Positions 45,584 to 55,180 of a DNA stretch of 64,000 bases are shown here, one piece after another. Below the pieces are notes generated by a model. The model was not told the origin of the DNA. It worked only from the letters and a program-made list of their open reading frames with translations, and did no database searches. This DNA comes from CAWARU01 sp963805795 (GTDB lineage: Bacteria; Pseudomonadota; Gammaproteobacteria; UBA6186; Azoamicaceae). How positions within the stretch are numbered: the stretch's first letter is position 1; every line of letters begins with the position of its first letter. The stretch lies in contig CAWDVG010000004.1 of assembly GCA_963805795.1 (NCBI GenBank), forward strand, positions 372,001 through 436,000, in the 5' to 3' direction. The position numbers and the translations under genes are program-made.

Positions 45584-45702
45584 ATAGCAATTTCAAAAAG
45601 AATTTCATATAATTCCTGACAAAGACACAATGTTCAGGTATGATATAATACTTAAGGTTTACAATTCTTTACTATTTAATACGAGGATGAAAAATCATAA
45701 AT

Positions 45703-46641
45703 ATGGAACGAGAATTTCATTTTTTTGTGGAACCCGAAACCGATATTGAAAACTCCGAAGAATCAGAAGATTTTATTTTGGATGGTGCTGAAAAGGCAGA
45801 AGGTCGAAATTTAATTGTTCGACTAGATAAATGGCTTTGGGCTGCTCGTTTTTTTAAAACCCGTGCACTTGCGCGTGCGGCTGTTGAAGCAGGTAAAGTA
45901 TTCTATAATGGCGAACGTTCCAAACCCAGTCGTGAAATTGAAGTGGGTGCCATTCTTCAAATACGCCATGGTAGATTCGAAAAAACAGTTGAAGTAAAAG
46001 GATTGTCTACCCGTCGACGAAGCACCGATGAAGCCTTACAACTGTTTGAAGAAACTGAAGAAAGCAAATCATTGCGTGAACAATTCGCAGATGATTTCAC
46101 TCAAAATCAATTTACTCAACCTAACTTTGGTTATAATCCTAATCATCATAATACCTACCATTCAGAGCAATCTTCTTATGCTCATCAAGGTGGATCATCC
46201 CAAGATCAAAGACCTGTACGTTTTTTAAGACGTGCGTTTGCGCGGCAAGAACCACCACGTCATGAACAGAGAGAACCGCGCTCTCCATACCATAACAACC
46301 ATACACCCTATAATAGACCATCCAGATCGATGCCTCATTATCAAAATCAGAACCAAAATCCAAATTATCATCCTAATCATCATTATCACCCTAATCATGC
46401 TAACCATAACAATAATCCTTATTATCCATCCGGCTATCAACAGCAGTCGGGCCATCAACCCCCATCAGGGTATCAGCAGCAAACCGGTTATCAACCACAA
46501 AATTACAACAATCCTGTTTACCCGACTCGTCATCAAAATACGAGTTATAACAGCCCTCACAACCATCCTAGGCATCATAATTCGCACTACAATAATGCCA
46601 TTTCAAACAATAAAACGGAGCCGCAAACCGAATACGATTAA
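45703..46641 (+). CDS. hslR: Heat-shock protein 15-like S4 RNA-binding protein with long polar tail
   Basis: HslR binds 50S subunits carrying stalled nascent chains. The S4 domain spans about residues 38-105 (RLDKWLWAARFFKTRALARA, then VEAGKVFYNGERSKPSREIE). Ordinary HslR is about 133 residues; this protein has 312. An acidic N-terminal extension of about 35 residues precedes the S4 domain. A tail of about 170 residues, dominated by His, Asn, Pro, Gln and Tyr (for example GYQQQSGHQPPSGYQQQTGY), follows it. The tail is uninterrupted and in frame, so it is probably translated. Antisense and overlapping frames there are composition artefacts. Confidence 0.88.
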   Translation: MEREFHFFVEPETDIENSEESEDFILDGAEKAEGRNLIVRLDKWLWAARFFKTRALARAAVEAGKVFYNGERSKPSREIEVGAILQIRHGRFEKTVEVKGLSTRRRSTDEALQLFEETEESKSLREQFADDFTQNQFTQPNFGYNPNHHNTYHSEQSSYAHQGGSSQDQRPVRFLRRAFARQEPPRHEQREPRSPYHNNHTPYNRPSRSMPHYQNQNQNPNYHPNHHYHPNHANHNNNPYYPSGYQQQSGHQPPSGYQQQTGYQPQNYNNPVYPTRHQNTSYNSPHNHPRHHNSHYNNAISNNKTEPQTEYD

Positions 46642-46665
46642 TTATGCAAATCATGCCAATAAACC

Positions 46666-48729
46666 ATGAGCCTAATATTGCATCCTGAAGAGTCTATATC
46701 CAAAGCGAACATAATACGCATTGCCCTCTTCACGCCCATCCATCGGCTTTTTGATTACCTGCCTCCAGAAAAATGCAGTGCTTTTATAGAACCCGGTATG
46801 CGCGTTAAAATTCCGTTTGGCAATAGCCAAAGAATCGGAATGGTAATTGAAGTGGCTCATCATTCAGAATATAGCCACGCTAAACTTAAGCGAATAGATG
46901 AAGTTCTGGATCAGGAACCGCTCTTTCAATCGTCTTTATTAAAACTTTTCCGTTGGGCTAGCGAATATTACCACTGCAGTCTGGGTGGGGTGATGGAAGC
47001 CGCTCTTCCCACCTGGTTACGTAAAGGTAAGCCTCTTTCTGTGCTGGGAAAAAAATCTAAACCTCAACCCATTTCACAAGATCAAAACCATAAAGAGAAG
47101 GATGCAGAAGTAACACAATTAAATAATGATCAAAAACAGGCAGTGACATCTATTTGCGCTTCCCTTCAATACTATAAACCTTTCTTATTAGAAGGGGTAA
47201 CCGGGAGTGGAAAAACAGAAGTTTATATGCAAGTGATTGAACACTGTTTAGCAAAAAAATTGCAAGCCTTAGTGTTGGTTCCAGAAATCGGTTTGACTCC
47301 GCAAATGTTGGCCCGTTTTGAATCTCGTTTTAAAGTTCCTATAGCTGTATTGCACTCTTCTATTAGCGAAAAAAACCGTGCAGAGGCTTGGAGCATGGCA
47401 AAAGAAGGTCAGGCACCTATTGTGATTGGTACTCGTTCTTCTGCTTTTACCCCCCTAAAAGATCCCGGCGTATTTATTATTGATGAGGAGCATGATGCCT
47501 CCTTTAAACAACAAGATGGCTTTCGCTATTCTGCGCGTGATTTAATGGTGATGCGTGCCCATTTGGAGCAATGCCCTGTTGTTCTAGGATCTGCTACCCC
47601 ATCTTTAGAGACATTACAAAATGCAAGAAGTGGTCGCTATACTCGTTTATTGCTACCTACTCGCGCGGGTAAGGCGCAGTTACCTCAGATACAAATTCTA
47701 GATATTCGTCATAAAAAATTAGATGAAGGTCTCTCTGCACAGTTTATTGCTGCTATGAAATCTCATCTAGAGCAAAAGGGGCAAGTGCTTTTATTTTTAA
47801 ATCGACGGGGTTTTGCTCCGGTATTAATGTGCTTTGATTGTGGTTTTGTTGCTGAATGCAAACGTTGTGACGCCAAATTAACTCTACATTTTCAATCACA
47901 AAAATTGCGTTGCCATCATTGCGAATCTAGTTCTCATGTGTATGATCGATGTCCCAACTGCCACCATAGGAACATATTTCCCTTAGGATTTGGCACAGAA
48001 AGGGTGGAGGCTGTACTAAAGCGCTACTTTCCAGATAAAGAAATTATCCGCATCGATCGCGACAGTACCAGTAAAAAAGGAAACATGTTGGAATCTTTAA
48101 GGCGCGTTCATAACCAGGAAGCCCAGATTTTGCTGGGTACGCAGATGCTGGCTAAAGGGCATCATTTCCCTAATGTGACTTTAGTTGGAATATTGGATAT
48201 CGATCAGGCTTTATTTAGCAATGATTTCCGTAGCACAGAACGTTTAGGCCAATTAATAACCCAGGTCGCAGGGCGTGCGGGTCGCTCGGAACGTTTAGGA
48301 CAAGTACTTTTACAAAGTTGCCATCCTGAACATCCTTTGTTAAGAATTTTAATTGCAAAAGGGTATACGCATTTTGCAGAACATCTATTATTAGAACGTC
48401 GCTCGAGCGTATTGCCTCCCTTTAGTTATCATGCTTTAATTCGATCGGAAACCAAAAAAAATACAGAATCATTTCAATTTTTAAAGCATCTTAAAATGTT
48501 TGCCCAACAGATTATTGAAAAACATAAGATTTCTCTGCATATGTTGGGCCCTGTTTCAGCCCCTATGGAAAAAAAGGATGGAAAATATCGCGCTCAATTA
48601 CTCTTACAATCAGAAAAAAGAAGTCAATTACAGGCCTTGATGAGCGCTATATTAGAACACATTGAAACTAAACCGCCTGCGCGTTCTGTGCGTTGGTCTT
48701 TTGATATTGATCCCATTGATATGTTTTGA
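46666..48729 (+). CDS. priA: Primosomal protein N' (replication restart helicase)
   Basis: Superfamily 2 helicase that reloads the replisome at stalled forks. The N-terminal DNA-binding domain (ALFTPIHRLFDYLPPEKCSA) is followed by the P-loop LLEGVTGSGKTEVYM, DEEH in IIDEEHDASFKQQ, and GSATPSLE. The Cys cluster (CFDCGFVAECKRCDAKL, CHHCESSS, CPNCHH) binds two zincs. The C-terminal QVAGRAGRSERLGQV is motif VI. It has 687 residues, slightly short of the usual ~730. It starts 24 bases after hslR. Confidence 0.97.
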   Translation: MSLILHPEESISKANIIRIALFTPIHRLFDYLPPEKCSAFIEPGMRVKIPFGNSQRIGMVIEVAHHSEYSHAKLKRIDEVLDQEPLFQSSLLKLFRWASEYYHCSLGGVMEAALPTWLRKGKPLSVLGKKSKPQPISQDQNHKEKDAEVTQLNNDQKQAVTSICASLQYYKPFLLEGVTGSGKTEVYMQVIEHCLAKKLQALVLVPEIGLTPQMLARFESRFKVPIAVLHSSISEKNRAEAWSMAKEGQAPIVIGTRSSAFTPLKDPGVFIIDEEHDASFKQQDGFRYSARDLMVMRAHLEQCPVVLGSATPSLETLQNARSGRYTRLLLPTRAGKAQLPQIQILDIRHKKLDEGLSAQFIAAMKSHLEQKGQVLLFLNRRGFAPVLMCFDCGFVAECKRCDAKLTLHFQSQKLRCHHCESSSHVYDRCPNCHHRNIFPLGFGTERVEAVLKRYFPDKEIIRIDRDSTSKKGNMLESLRRVHNQEAQILLGTQMLAKGHHFPNVTLVGILDIDQALFSNDFRSTERLGQLITQVAGRAGRSERLGQVLLQSCHPEHPLLRILIAKGYTHFAEHLLLERRSSVLPPFSYHALIRSETKKNTESFQFLKHLKMFAQQIIEKHKISLHMLGPVSAPMEKKDGKYRAQLLLQSEKRSQLQALMSAILEHIETKPPARSVRWSFDIDPIDMF

Positions 48730-48738
48730 TTTCATACT

Positions 48739-48854
48739 CTTCGCAAACGAATTTTAGGCAAAGCGCGCATCCCTCCGAGCAAGCGCAGTGTATAAGTAAT
48801 ACATGAGCATTGCGAGCGGGGGTGGGCAACACCGCATAAAATTCGTTTGCGAAG
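48739..48854. repeat. 116-bp intergenic palindrome between convergent priA and antiporter
   Basis: Perfect 18-base arms, CTTCGCAAACGAATTTTA and TAAAATTCGTTTGCGAAG, enclose a GC-richer, imperfectly self-complementary centre containing GCAAGCGCAG and CATTGCGAG. It fills the space between two convergent genes and could serve as a bidirectional terminator. The GC-rich core, unlike the surroundings, suggests a dispersed intergenic repeat family (REP- or MITE-like). Confidence 0.7.
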
Positions 48855-48858
48855 AATA

Positions 48859-50478
48859 TCACTCTAAAAATTGTTTCGAGCGATGATCAAGGTGCTGCAA
48901 CAGCTTTATTTTAACGGCATGAGTAATTTTTTTCTTCCGCCAAAGCTCAAATAAAGCTTCTCTTTCAATTTCCATGATTTGTCTTGATAAAGATATCGCT
49001 TCCTTAAATTCTACATAGGCCTCTTTCATGCTAATGACATCGCTATCATACTGTTCAACTCTGTCCTCGAGATTTCTTTTATTATTTTTGTATTCACGTA
49101 ATCGTATATTAATTTCTTCTATGAGCTTCAGATCTTCTTTAGAAGTATTTTTTAACTCCTCCAGCCAATTTACCACGGCATCTAGCATTTTAAGCTGCGC
49201 CTTTATTAAAGCATGGCGCTCTAATTGCTGTTCTTTTTCTCCTACTGCATGCACACCTAATATTTTCATGACCCAAGGAAAGGCCATGCCTTGTAATAAT
49301 AGAGTACTGAAAATGACACTAAATACAATAAAAATTAATAAATCTTTAGGATTAATACCATTCACTTGAGATAGAACCGGAGGTACGGCCAATGCAGCGG
49401 CAAGTGAAATACCCCCTCGCATTCCGGCCCAGGAAATAACAAAAATTTGTTGCCAGGAAGGGGTGGGATCTTTTCTTCGTACATTCGGAAAAAGTATTCT
49501 TGAAATATATGCAGCAGGATATAAAAATATAAAGCGACCCAGAATAATACTTGCTATAATAGACAGAGTTAATACTAAAATTTCTGGTAGTTTTGCTACA
49601 GAGATCCTTTCAATAACAAATCGCATTTCTAAGCCTACACAGAGAAATAAAATGCTTTCTATTAAAAATGAAACCGTCGACCAAACCGATCCCAAAAGGA
49701 GTCGTGCCTCTGGTTGATAGCGATCACCATACCTATCTGCAATGGTAAATCCTGCCACAGCGGTTGCCAATATCCCACAACCACCCAATCTTTCTGCTGG
49801 TAAGTAGGCGATTAATGGAGTAAGCAAAGAGATGGTCATTTGTAGCATGGGTTCGCGCAGTCTTAAGTTCAAACTACCGAGTATATTTCCAACTAACCAT
49901 CCGTATATGGTTTCCACAGCCACAACCAAGGCAAAGCTCATCAAAGCCTTTTCAGGATAAAAATGATGGGTTAGAAGTGCAGCCAATGAAAATCGAAATA
50001 AAATTAAGGCCGTGGCATCATTAAACAGAGCCTCACCTTTTAATACGGTCATTATTCTATGAGGAATCCGTATTTTTTCCGATAAGGAAATAATAGCCAC
50101 TTCATCGGGTGGGGAAATGACAGCCCCAATTAGAAGTGCCATTGGCCAGCCCATTTCTGGCATCAGCCAATGAACAATGAGGGCTACCAAAATAGTCATC
50201 AAAAACACATGCCCTACTGCAAGAAATGCAATCGAATGAAAATATTGTCTTACCTCTCTCCAAGAGGAGGTTCTACTGATTTGATAAACTAAAAGAGGAA
50301 GGAATAGATCTAAAATTAAAGCAGAATTTAGTTCTATCTGCGGAAACTTTGGAATTAGGCTTAAGAGCATTCCAACCATCACCAACAATAATGCAGGTGG
50401 CATAGAGGATTTTCGAAATAATATACCAATAACTGAGATTATCGTAAATAAAAGAATATAAACTTCTAGGTTTTCCAT
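48859..50478 (-). CDS. CPA1-family Na+/H+ antiporter
   Basis: Inner-membrane monovalent cation/proton antiporter. The 539 residues have about 12 hydrophobic helices through residue 400. The family core is GAVISPPDEVAIISLSEKIR (ND-type transport motif region), then VLKGEALFNDATALILF with the Asn-Asp pair. ISWAGMRGGISLAAALAVP lies near residues 355-375. The last ~130 residues are a cytoplasmic coiled-coil tail rich in Glu/Lys. It is NhaP/YjcE-like; ion specificity is not determinable. Confidence 0.93.
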   Translation of the reverse strand: MENLEVYILLFTIISVIGILFRKSSMPPALLLVMVGMLLSLIPKFPQIELNSALILDLFLPLLVYQISRTSSWREVRQYFHSIAFLAVGHVFLMTILVALIVHWLMPEMGWPMALLIGAVISPPDEVAIISLSEKIRIPHRIMTVLKGEALFNDATALILFRFSLAALLTHHFYPEKALMSFALVVAVETIYGWLVGNILGSLNLRLREPMLQMTISLLTPLIAYLPAERLGGCGILATAVAGFTIADRYGDRYQPEARLLLGSVWSTVSFLIESILFLCVGLEMRFVIERISVAKLPEILVLTLSIIASIILGRFIFLYPAAYISRILFPNVRRKDPTPSWQQIFVISWAGMRGGISLAAALAVPPVLSQVNGINPKDLLIFIVFSVIFSTLLLQGMAFPWVMKILGVHAVGEKEQQLERHALIKAQLKMLDAVVNWLEELKNTSKEDLKLIEEINIRLREYKNNKRNLEDRVEQYDSDVISMKEAYVEFKEAISLSRQIMEIEREALFELWRKKKITHAVKIKLLQHLDHRSKQFLE

Positions 50479-50863
50479 TGCTTTACACTTCTTTACATGG
50501 ACATTGATTCGATTAAGTAAATCTCATCATCCATTTTTTCTGTTAAAAGATCAATTTTTTTTCAAGTGCTTTAAAACTAGGCGATTTCCATTGCATAGGC
50601 CCATTACTTAACAATAACTTTATTGGGCATTAATGAGTTTGCTTACCAAACTTAACTCACGGATGGGATAGCTATATAACTTTTATCGACTCCCTTTGAG
50701 TAACTGGAAATCGCCAATATAGATATTAAAAAATACGTAATAAATACTCATGCATATTTTGATTATTTTAATTAAATTTTGATTGAAATAGATTAAGGCT
50801 TTTAATATGGTAGTCTGTTAAAAAGCAAAACCATTGTGAGATGATATAAGGAAATTGAATGAA
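50479..50863. other. Intergenic region of about 385 bp with one 18-bp motif
   Basis: No coding frame is supported. It holds the antiporter promoter side (minus) and the acetyltransferase promoter (plus). One copy of the shared 18-bp motif, TACGTAATAAATACTCAT, lies at 50734-50751, about 113 bases before the acetyltransferase start. Confidence 0.5.
50734..50751 (+). promoter_or_regulatory. 18-bp motif copy a (TACGTATNNTATACCCAT type)
   Basis: TACGTAATAAATACTCAT, one mismatch in the GTAT-N3-ATAC dyad. It lies upstream of the acetyltransferase gene. Related copies occur at 56253, 56366, 63507 (reverse) and 63559. Confidence 0.5.
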
Positions 50864-51706
50864 ATGATCAATGAACCGGTGAATTATTTAGAAATTATTG
50901 TCAAACAATTAATAAACTTTATAGCTAATGGATCAAAAAATCGTTTAAAGAATGAGGCTTTAGGCAACGTAATCTCTTATGATAATGGTTTTATTCTATT
51001 AAACACTCATTCCCAGTTTCCTCTGTATAATGGAATTTTTAATTTTGCATTTGACGAGCATAGTTTGAACAAACAACTTGAGGATTCCGTAAAGATTTTT
51101 AGCGAATTAAAATTACCCTTTACTTGGTGGTGGTTAAATAACATCCCCATTCCAGAAAAAATTGATAAGCAACTGGAAAAAATGGGTTTTGCCACTGCAG
51201 GAACATATTCTGGAATCACCTGCAAATTGGATGAAGTCAATTTTTCTGAAAATAAAGATAAAAACATCCAAGTGCGTCAGGTAGCCAATCTCAAAGATTA
51301 TGATATTTTTTCTAACATCCTTTCAGAAACATTTCAATTATCAGAAGCCATCGCTCTTGAATTTAAACTCATGTTGAACCCGCTCTCAGAAAATTCTTGT
51401 CCATTTAGCAATTACATAGGGTATTATCAAAATGAACCTGTAGGAAGTTTAACATTATATGAGGAAAATGATTTTGTTGGTCTTTACGCAGGCGCAACCC
51501 TCCCGAAAGCAAGAAACAAAGGGGTTGCTAGAGCACTTGCTGAATATGCCCTACAGATTGCAGTCAAAAAAGGGTATAAGCAAGCAATAGCCCAACTGAT
51601 GGCTAAAAATATGGCGGCTGGCATTTGTGAGCGTTTAGGCTTTAAAACTGTGTGTCATTTTATTCCCTATATCTATGAATCTGCACCAAATAGCTTGGAA
51701 CCATAG
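50864..51706 (+). CDS. GNAT-family N-acetyltransferase
   Basis: A 280-residue protein with the acetyl-CoA-binding GNAT domain in its C-terminal half. IGYYQNEPVGSLTLYEENDF forms the central strands, GLYAGATLPKARNKGVARAL carries the coenzyme A loop, and KNMAAGICERLGFKTV ends the fold. The N-terminal half resembles degenerate GNAT domains of two-domain enzymes. The ATG at 50864 is chosen because AAGGAA lies ten bases upstream; an in-frame TTG at 50855 is too close to it. The substrate is unknown. Confidence 0.85.
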   Translation: MINEPVNYLEIIVKQLINFIANGSKNRLKNEALGNVISYDNGFILLNTHSQFPLYNGIFNFAFDEHSLNKQLEDSVKIFSELKLPFTWWWLNNIPIPEKIDKQLEKMGFATAGTYSGITCKLDEVNFSENKDKNIQVRQVANLKDYDIFSNILSETFQLSEAIALEFKLMLNPLSENSCPFSNYIGYYQNEPVGSLTLYEENDFVGLYAGATLPKARNKGVARALAEYALQIAVKKGYKQAIAQLMAKNMAAGICERLGFKTVCHFIPYIYESAPNSLEP

Positions 51707-52052
51707 AATTAATATTCAAGTGAATAATCAATTGAATATTAAAATGGGAAAAAAATTATCCCGCTTTCCCAAACTGAACGCTTTGCATTACATATAGCTT
51801 TTACCCAATTCTACCATTCTATTAAGCCCATTTGTAATGGTTCAAATTATTTTAGGCAGAAATCATCAATTCATTTCGTGATAAATTAGTCTTTATAAAT
51901 CTACATTCCATAAAATAAGTCGAAACAAAATCTATTCTTATTATTCATATACACGCGTTTTTTGAGGGTGATTGATCCCTTCTTAATTATTTTTTCTGGA
52001 ACCGATCTGTGTTCGGCCTTTCAAAATAATTCACAAGTAGGAGGAATCAATC
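51707..52052. other. Intergenic region of about 345 bp
   Basis: No coding frame. A perfect 11-bp inverted repeat, TTAATATTCAA/TTGAATATTAA, spans 51709-51742 just after the acetyltransferase stop; without a T run it is only a possible terminator. A strong TAGGAGGA site near 52040 serves the next gene. Otherwise featureless AT-rich DNA. Confidence 0.5.
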
Positions 52053-52598
52053 ATGTTTAGTATAGCTTTTTATTTTAAGACACTTAAAGAATACAAAGAT
52101 TATGTAGTTCAGCATGGGTCAAGTAAGTTTCGCCCCTCTAGATGTTTAACTTGCGGAAAATGTTGGTTACGCTGTCACGGTCATTATTATCGTAAGGCAG
52201 ATAGAGAAAATAATAGCGAAAACTCTTTAAACCCCATCCCTGTTTTTCGATTTTACTGTCCCAGTTGCCAGCACACCTGCTCAGTGTTACCACAATGCAT
52301 TCCTCCGCGGAGATGGTATCTCTGGACTGTTCAACAGCTTGCCTTACTGCTGATTACCCTAGAACACTCTCTTCGATATATTGCCAATCAAGTGACGCCG
52401 GCAAGAAGCACCATTGGTCGTTGGGATAATCGATTTAAAAACATGTTTCAATTGCATGCTCTACATTTACGAAGTAAATTTCCTGAACTGGGTGTAAGCG
52501 CCAATATGTTTTCCACATTTTGGAAGGCCTGTTTATCTAAGATGTCATTATCTGAAGCTATGCTTTGGGTTCATTATGCAGGTGAACCTATCCCGTAA
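52053..52598 (+). CDS. Zinc-ribbon protein of DUF6431 type, transposon-associated
   Basis: A 181-residue protein with a zinc ribbon (CLTCGKCWLRCHGHYYRK, then FYCPSCQHTCSVLP) and a C-terminal helical part with an HTH-like NQVTPARSTIGRWDNRF. It matches my recollection of DUF6431 proteins, which often neighbour MuA/MuB-like transposase genes. A GGAGG site supports the start. It ends about ten bases before the left repeat of the adjoining transposon. It may be an accessory DNA-targeting factor or a gene beside the insertion. The family call is from memory. Confidence 0.6.
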   Translation: MFSIAFYFKTLKEYKDYVVQHGSSKFRPSRCLTCGKCWLRCHGHYYRKADRENNSENSLNPIPVFRFYCPSCQHTCSVLPQCIPPRRWYLWTVQQLALLLITLEHSLRYIANQVTPARSTIGRWDNRFKNMFQLHALHLRSKFPELGVSANMFSTFWKACLSKMSLSEAMLWVHYAGEPIP

Positions 52599-52747
52599 AG
52601 GTAGAATTGTTCCGCAATTATTTAAATTTAAAAACAGGTGAAACAGCCCATGATGGATAAGTAAAACAAAACACATACTTTCGCCAGTGTTCTTGCAGCT
52701 CTTTTTAGAGTTTACTGAGTTTTTGTTTAAACTTTAAGGGGTATTGC

Positions 52748-54094
52748 ATGAATAAAATCTCGCCGATAGCATTATTTCGTCTTTCTGTATTGGGGCCTTT
52801 GGCAAGTCGTGAAAAACTGGAACGTGGTGAACTGAAACGTATTATTCGTGACTTAGCAGCCAAAACCTATGATATTCCTGATTCAGATAGAAACCGTTTG
52901 ACTGAATATACTATTGAACACTGGTATTATCGGTGGAAACGTGGGGGTATTGAGGCTTTAACTCCACGCAAGCGTCGAGATTGCGGAAAAACCAAGTTAA
53001 CCAAAGAATACCAAGAAGCTATTTTAAAATGTAAGACCGAAAATAAGAAGCGCTCTATTAACAACATTAAGAGAGTCTTGGAGCTCACAGGGATTTCAGC
53101 AATGGGGAAAATATCGCGGTCAAGCATTTACAGATTGTTAAGGAATGTTGGTTTATCTAAACGGATAATAGGTGAAAAGGAACTCATTGAACATCGAACA
53201 TTTTGTGCGGAAAAAAGCGGCGATATTTGGTATGGTGATGTATTGCATGGTCCTTCAGTCCCAGTCGGCAAAAGCCTTCGCAAGGTATATCTTGTATCGC
53301 TTATGGATGATGCTTCTCGCTTAATTGCGCATAGTGCCTTTTGTTTAGGAGAAACCGCTTTAGATATAGAAGGGGTTTTGAAACAAGCTTTATTAAAACG
53401 TGGATTGCCAAAAAAATTAGTGGTAGACCATGGCGCTGCCTATCGTTCTAGAACTTTGCAAGAGATTTGTGCACGGCTAGAAATTCGTCTGGTCTATTGT
53501 CGACCTTATGCGCCGCAAGGCAAAGGGAAGATCGAGAGGTGGCATGGAAAATTTCGAAGTTGTTTCTTAAATGAATTAGACACTTCACAATTGCGTGATT
53601 TGCCGGATTTAAACCAACGATTGTGGGCATGGATAGAAGGTGAATATCACCAACAAACCCATGGTGCGCTTGAAGGATTAACTCCCTTGGAAAGATGGCG
53701 AAAAGATCTCATCCATATCCGGCCCCTTGGCAGTTTTGCTGATAAATTAGAAGAAATTTTTTATCATCGTTATAAACGAACAGTCAGGAAGGACGGCACG
53801 GTTAGTTTTGATGGCAATCTATTTGAGGTGCCTTATGAACTTTCAAGTCAAGCCGTTTTTCTAGTGGTTGAACCTCATGATAAAAAAGCCATTCGTGTTG
53901 AAACCGAATCTGGAGATTTTTTAGGGATGGTTACAAAGTTAGATCCCATTGCTAATCTTGAGCGGAAAAGGGTAAGACCACAAAATCAAAAAACACCGAT
54001 AGAGAACAGAAGAACCTTTAATATGGTCGAACTGGCATTAGAAAATTATACAAATTCATTAAGAGTAAACATAACAGGAGATGAAGATGAGTAG
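52748..54094 (+). CDS. DDE transposase, TnsB/TniA/MuA type
   Basis: Catalytic integrase-fold transposase of 448 residues. N-terminal winged/homeo-like domains (IEHWYYRWKRGGIEALTPRK) precede the rve core, with catalytic Asp164 (DIWYGDVLHG), Asp227 (LVVDHGAAYRS) and Glu263 (QGKGKIERWHGKF). The C-terminal Mu-type barrel (VSFDGNLFEVPYEL) follows from about residue 345. It overlaps the ATPase gene by eight bases. Family proteins cut 3' ends and join them to target DNA with help from a MuB/TnsC ATPase. Confidence 0.9.
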   Translation: MNKISPIALFRLSVLGPLASREKLERGELKRIIRDLAAKTYDIPDSDRNRLTEYTIEHWYYRWKRGGIEALTPRKRRDCGKTKLTKEYQEAILKCKTENKKRSINNIKRVLELTGISAMGKISRSSIYRLLRNVGLSKRIIGEKELIEHRTFCAEKSGDIWYGDVLHGPSVPVGKSLRKVYLVSLMDDASRLIAHSAFCLGETALDIEGVLKQALLKRGLPKKLVVDHGAAYRSRTLQEICARLEIRLVYCRPYAPQGKGKIERWHGKFRSCFLNELDTSQLRDLPDLNQRLWAWIEGEYHQQTHGALEGLTPLERWRKDLIHIRPLGSFADKLEEIFYHRYKRTVRKDGTVSFDGNLFEVPYELSSQAVFLVVEPHDKKAIRVETESGDFLGMVTKLDPIANLERKRVRPQNQKTPIENRRTFNMVELALENYTNSLRVNITGDEDE

Positions 54095-54884
54095 TAAACA
54101 TTTTGGGTTAACGCATATTCCACTTGGGAAAGCAGTCAAAAAATTCTGGGATGATGGCCAACAATTTAATGATTTTATGGAGAAATTCCAGTGGCTTTTA
54201 AATGACCCTGGAATTGGACTATTTACGGGTGAACCTGGAGTTGGTAAAACTGCGGCATTGCGACAAGCGACCCAAAATATTAATCCGCATACCCATCAAG
54301 TGATTTATATGCCCGATACTGATTTTGGTCGAGTAGACATATACCGTCATCTAGCAGTTGAACTTGGACTAGAGCCCGTTTCACGCCGTTCTGCCCTTTG
54401 GCGAAATATTAAAACTCGGATCCAGGAACTTTACGATAGTAAAAATATATTGCCCATTTGGATCATTGACGAGAGCCAGAATTTACCAAATGATTTTTTT
54501 ATAGACTTGCCCTCATTTTTGAATTTTGCCTTTGATTCAAAAGATGTGATAACGATATGGTTAGTTGGCCATCCCTGTCTTCGTCACGTTTTAGGCAAGG
54601 TTGTACATAGTGCGCTAGCGAGTCGCATTTCCGCTCGAGCTTCTTTAGAACCTATCATGGAGCGAGAACGATTCCATGCACTTATTGATTATGCTATGAA
54701 AGAAGCCGGTAGCCAAATTAAATTGCTATCAGAAAGCGGAATAGAGATGTTGAGGCTGGCATCACAGGGGAAAGCGCGTCATGCAAGTAAAATACTACAA
54801 TCGGCATTAAGAATAGGGGCCAAGAAAGGATTAGCACATCTCCCAGATGAAATCATTAAGGAAGCCGTAGAGGATCTAAAATGA
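54087..54884 (+). CDS. AAA ATPase, ExeA/TniB/TnsC type
   Basis: ATP-dependent target-selection partner of the upstream transposase. The P-loop TGEPGVGKTAALRQ lies near residues 48-60, Walker B is IWIIDESQNL, and sensor motifs include TIWLVGHPCLR and SRISARASLEP. The start at 54087 is preferred because AGGAG lies eight bases upstream; 54081 would put the site too close. It has 265 residues. The next small gene starts in an ATGA overlap. Confidence 0.9.
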   Translation: MSSKHFGLTHIPLGKAVKKFWDDGQQFNDFMEKFQWLLNDPGIGLFTGEPGVGKTAALRQATQNINPHTHQVIYMPDTDFGRVDIYRHLAVELGLEPVSRRSALWRNIKTRIQELYDSKNILPIWIIDESQNLPNDFFIDLPSFLNFAFDSKDVITIWLVGHPCLRHVLGKVVHSALASRISARASLEPIMERERFHALIDYAMKEAGSQIKLLSESGIEMLRLASQGKARHASKILQSALRIGAKKGLAHLPDEIIKEAVEDLK

Positions 54885-55081
54885 GGGATCCTATGATATT
54901 TTTTACCCCCCCTGTATTAACCGACGAAGCTGCATATAGACTGTTAGAGTTTTTTCAAACACTGGCATTGGCTCTCGAAAGTCACTATATGTCGCAACTC
55001 AGGCGTTACAGTAAAACATTAGATGAGGAAAACAATTTACATTTTGGGTATAAGGAAGTTGATGAAGACTATCCATTTTAA
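54881..55081 (+). CDS. Small conserved-looking transposon protein (66 aa)
   Basis: Not recognised. Its ATG overlaps the ATPase stop (ATGA), which shows translational coupling. It is helical, acidic at the C-terminus (DEENNLHFGYKEVDEDYPF) and has a likely amphipathic core, EAAYRLLEFFQTLALALESH. As the last gene inside the transposon it is probably an accessory protein. It is too short for a family call. Confidence 0.65.
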   Translation: MRDPMIFFTPPVLTDEAAYRLLEFFQTLALALESHYMSQLRRYSKTLDEENNLHFGYKEVDEDYPF

Positions 55082-55180
55082 TGGTTGAAAATACAGTCAG
55101 CGAGTAGAGTCCTAATGGCTTGGCTTCTGACTGTTTCACTTAAATTAGCTCGTATCAAATGTCTTAAATTATTGCGGAAC

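Noticed and set aside
46028..46669. Overlapping and antisense frames in the hslR tail, rich in Ile/Met/Arg
   Set aside because: They arise from the CAT/AAT/CAA-rich codons of the tail; the S4-domain frame is the only one with a recognised start and domain.
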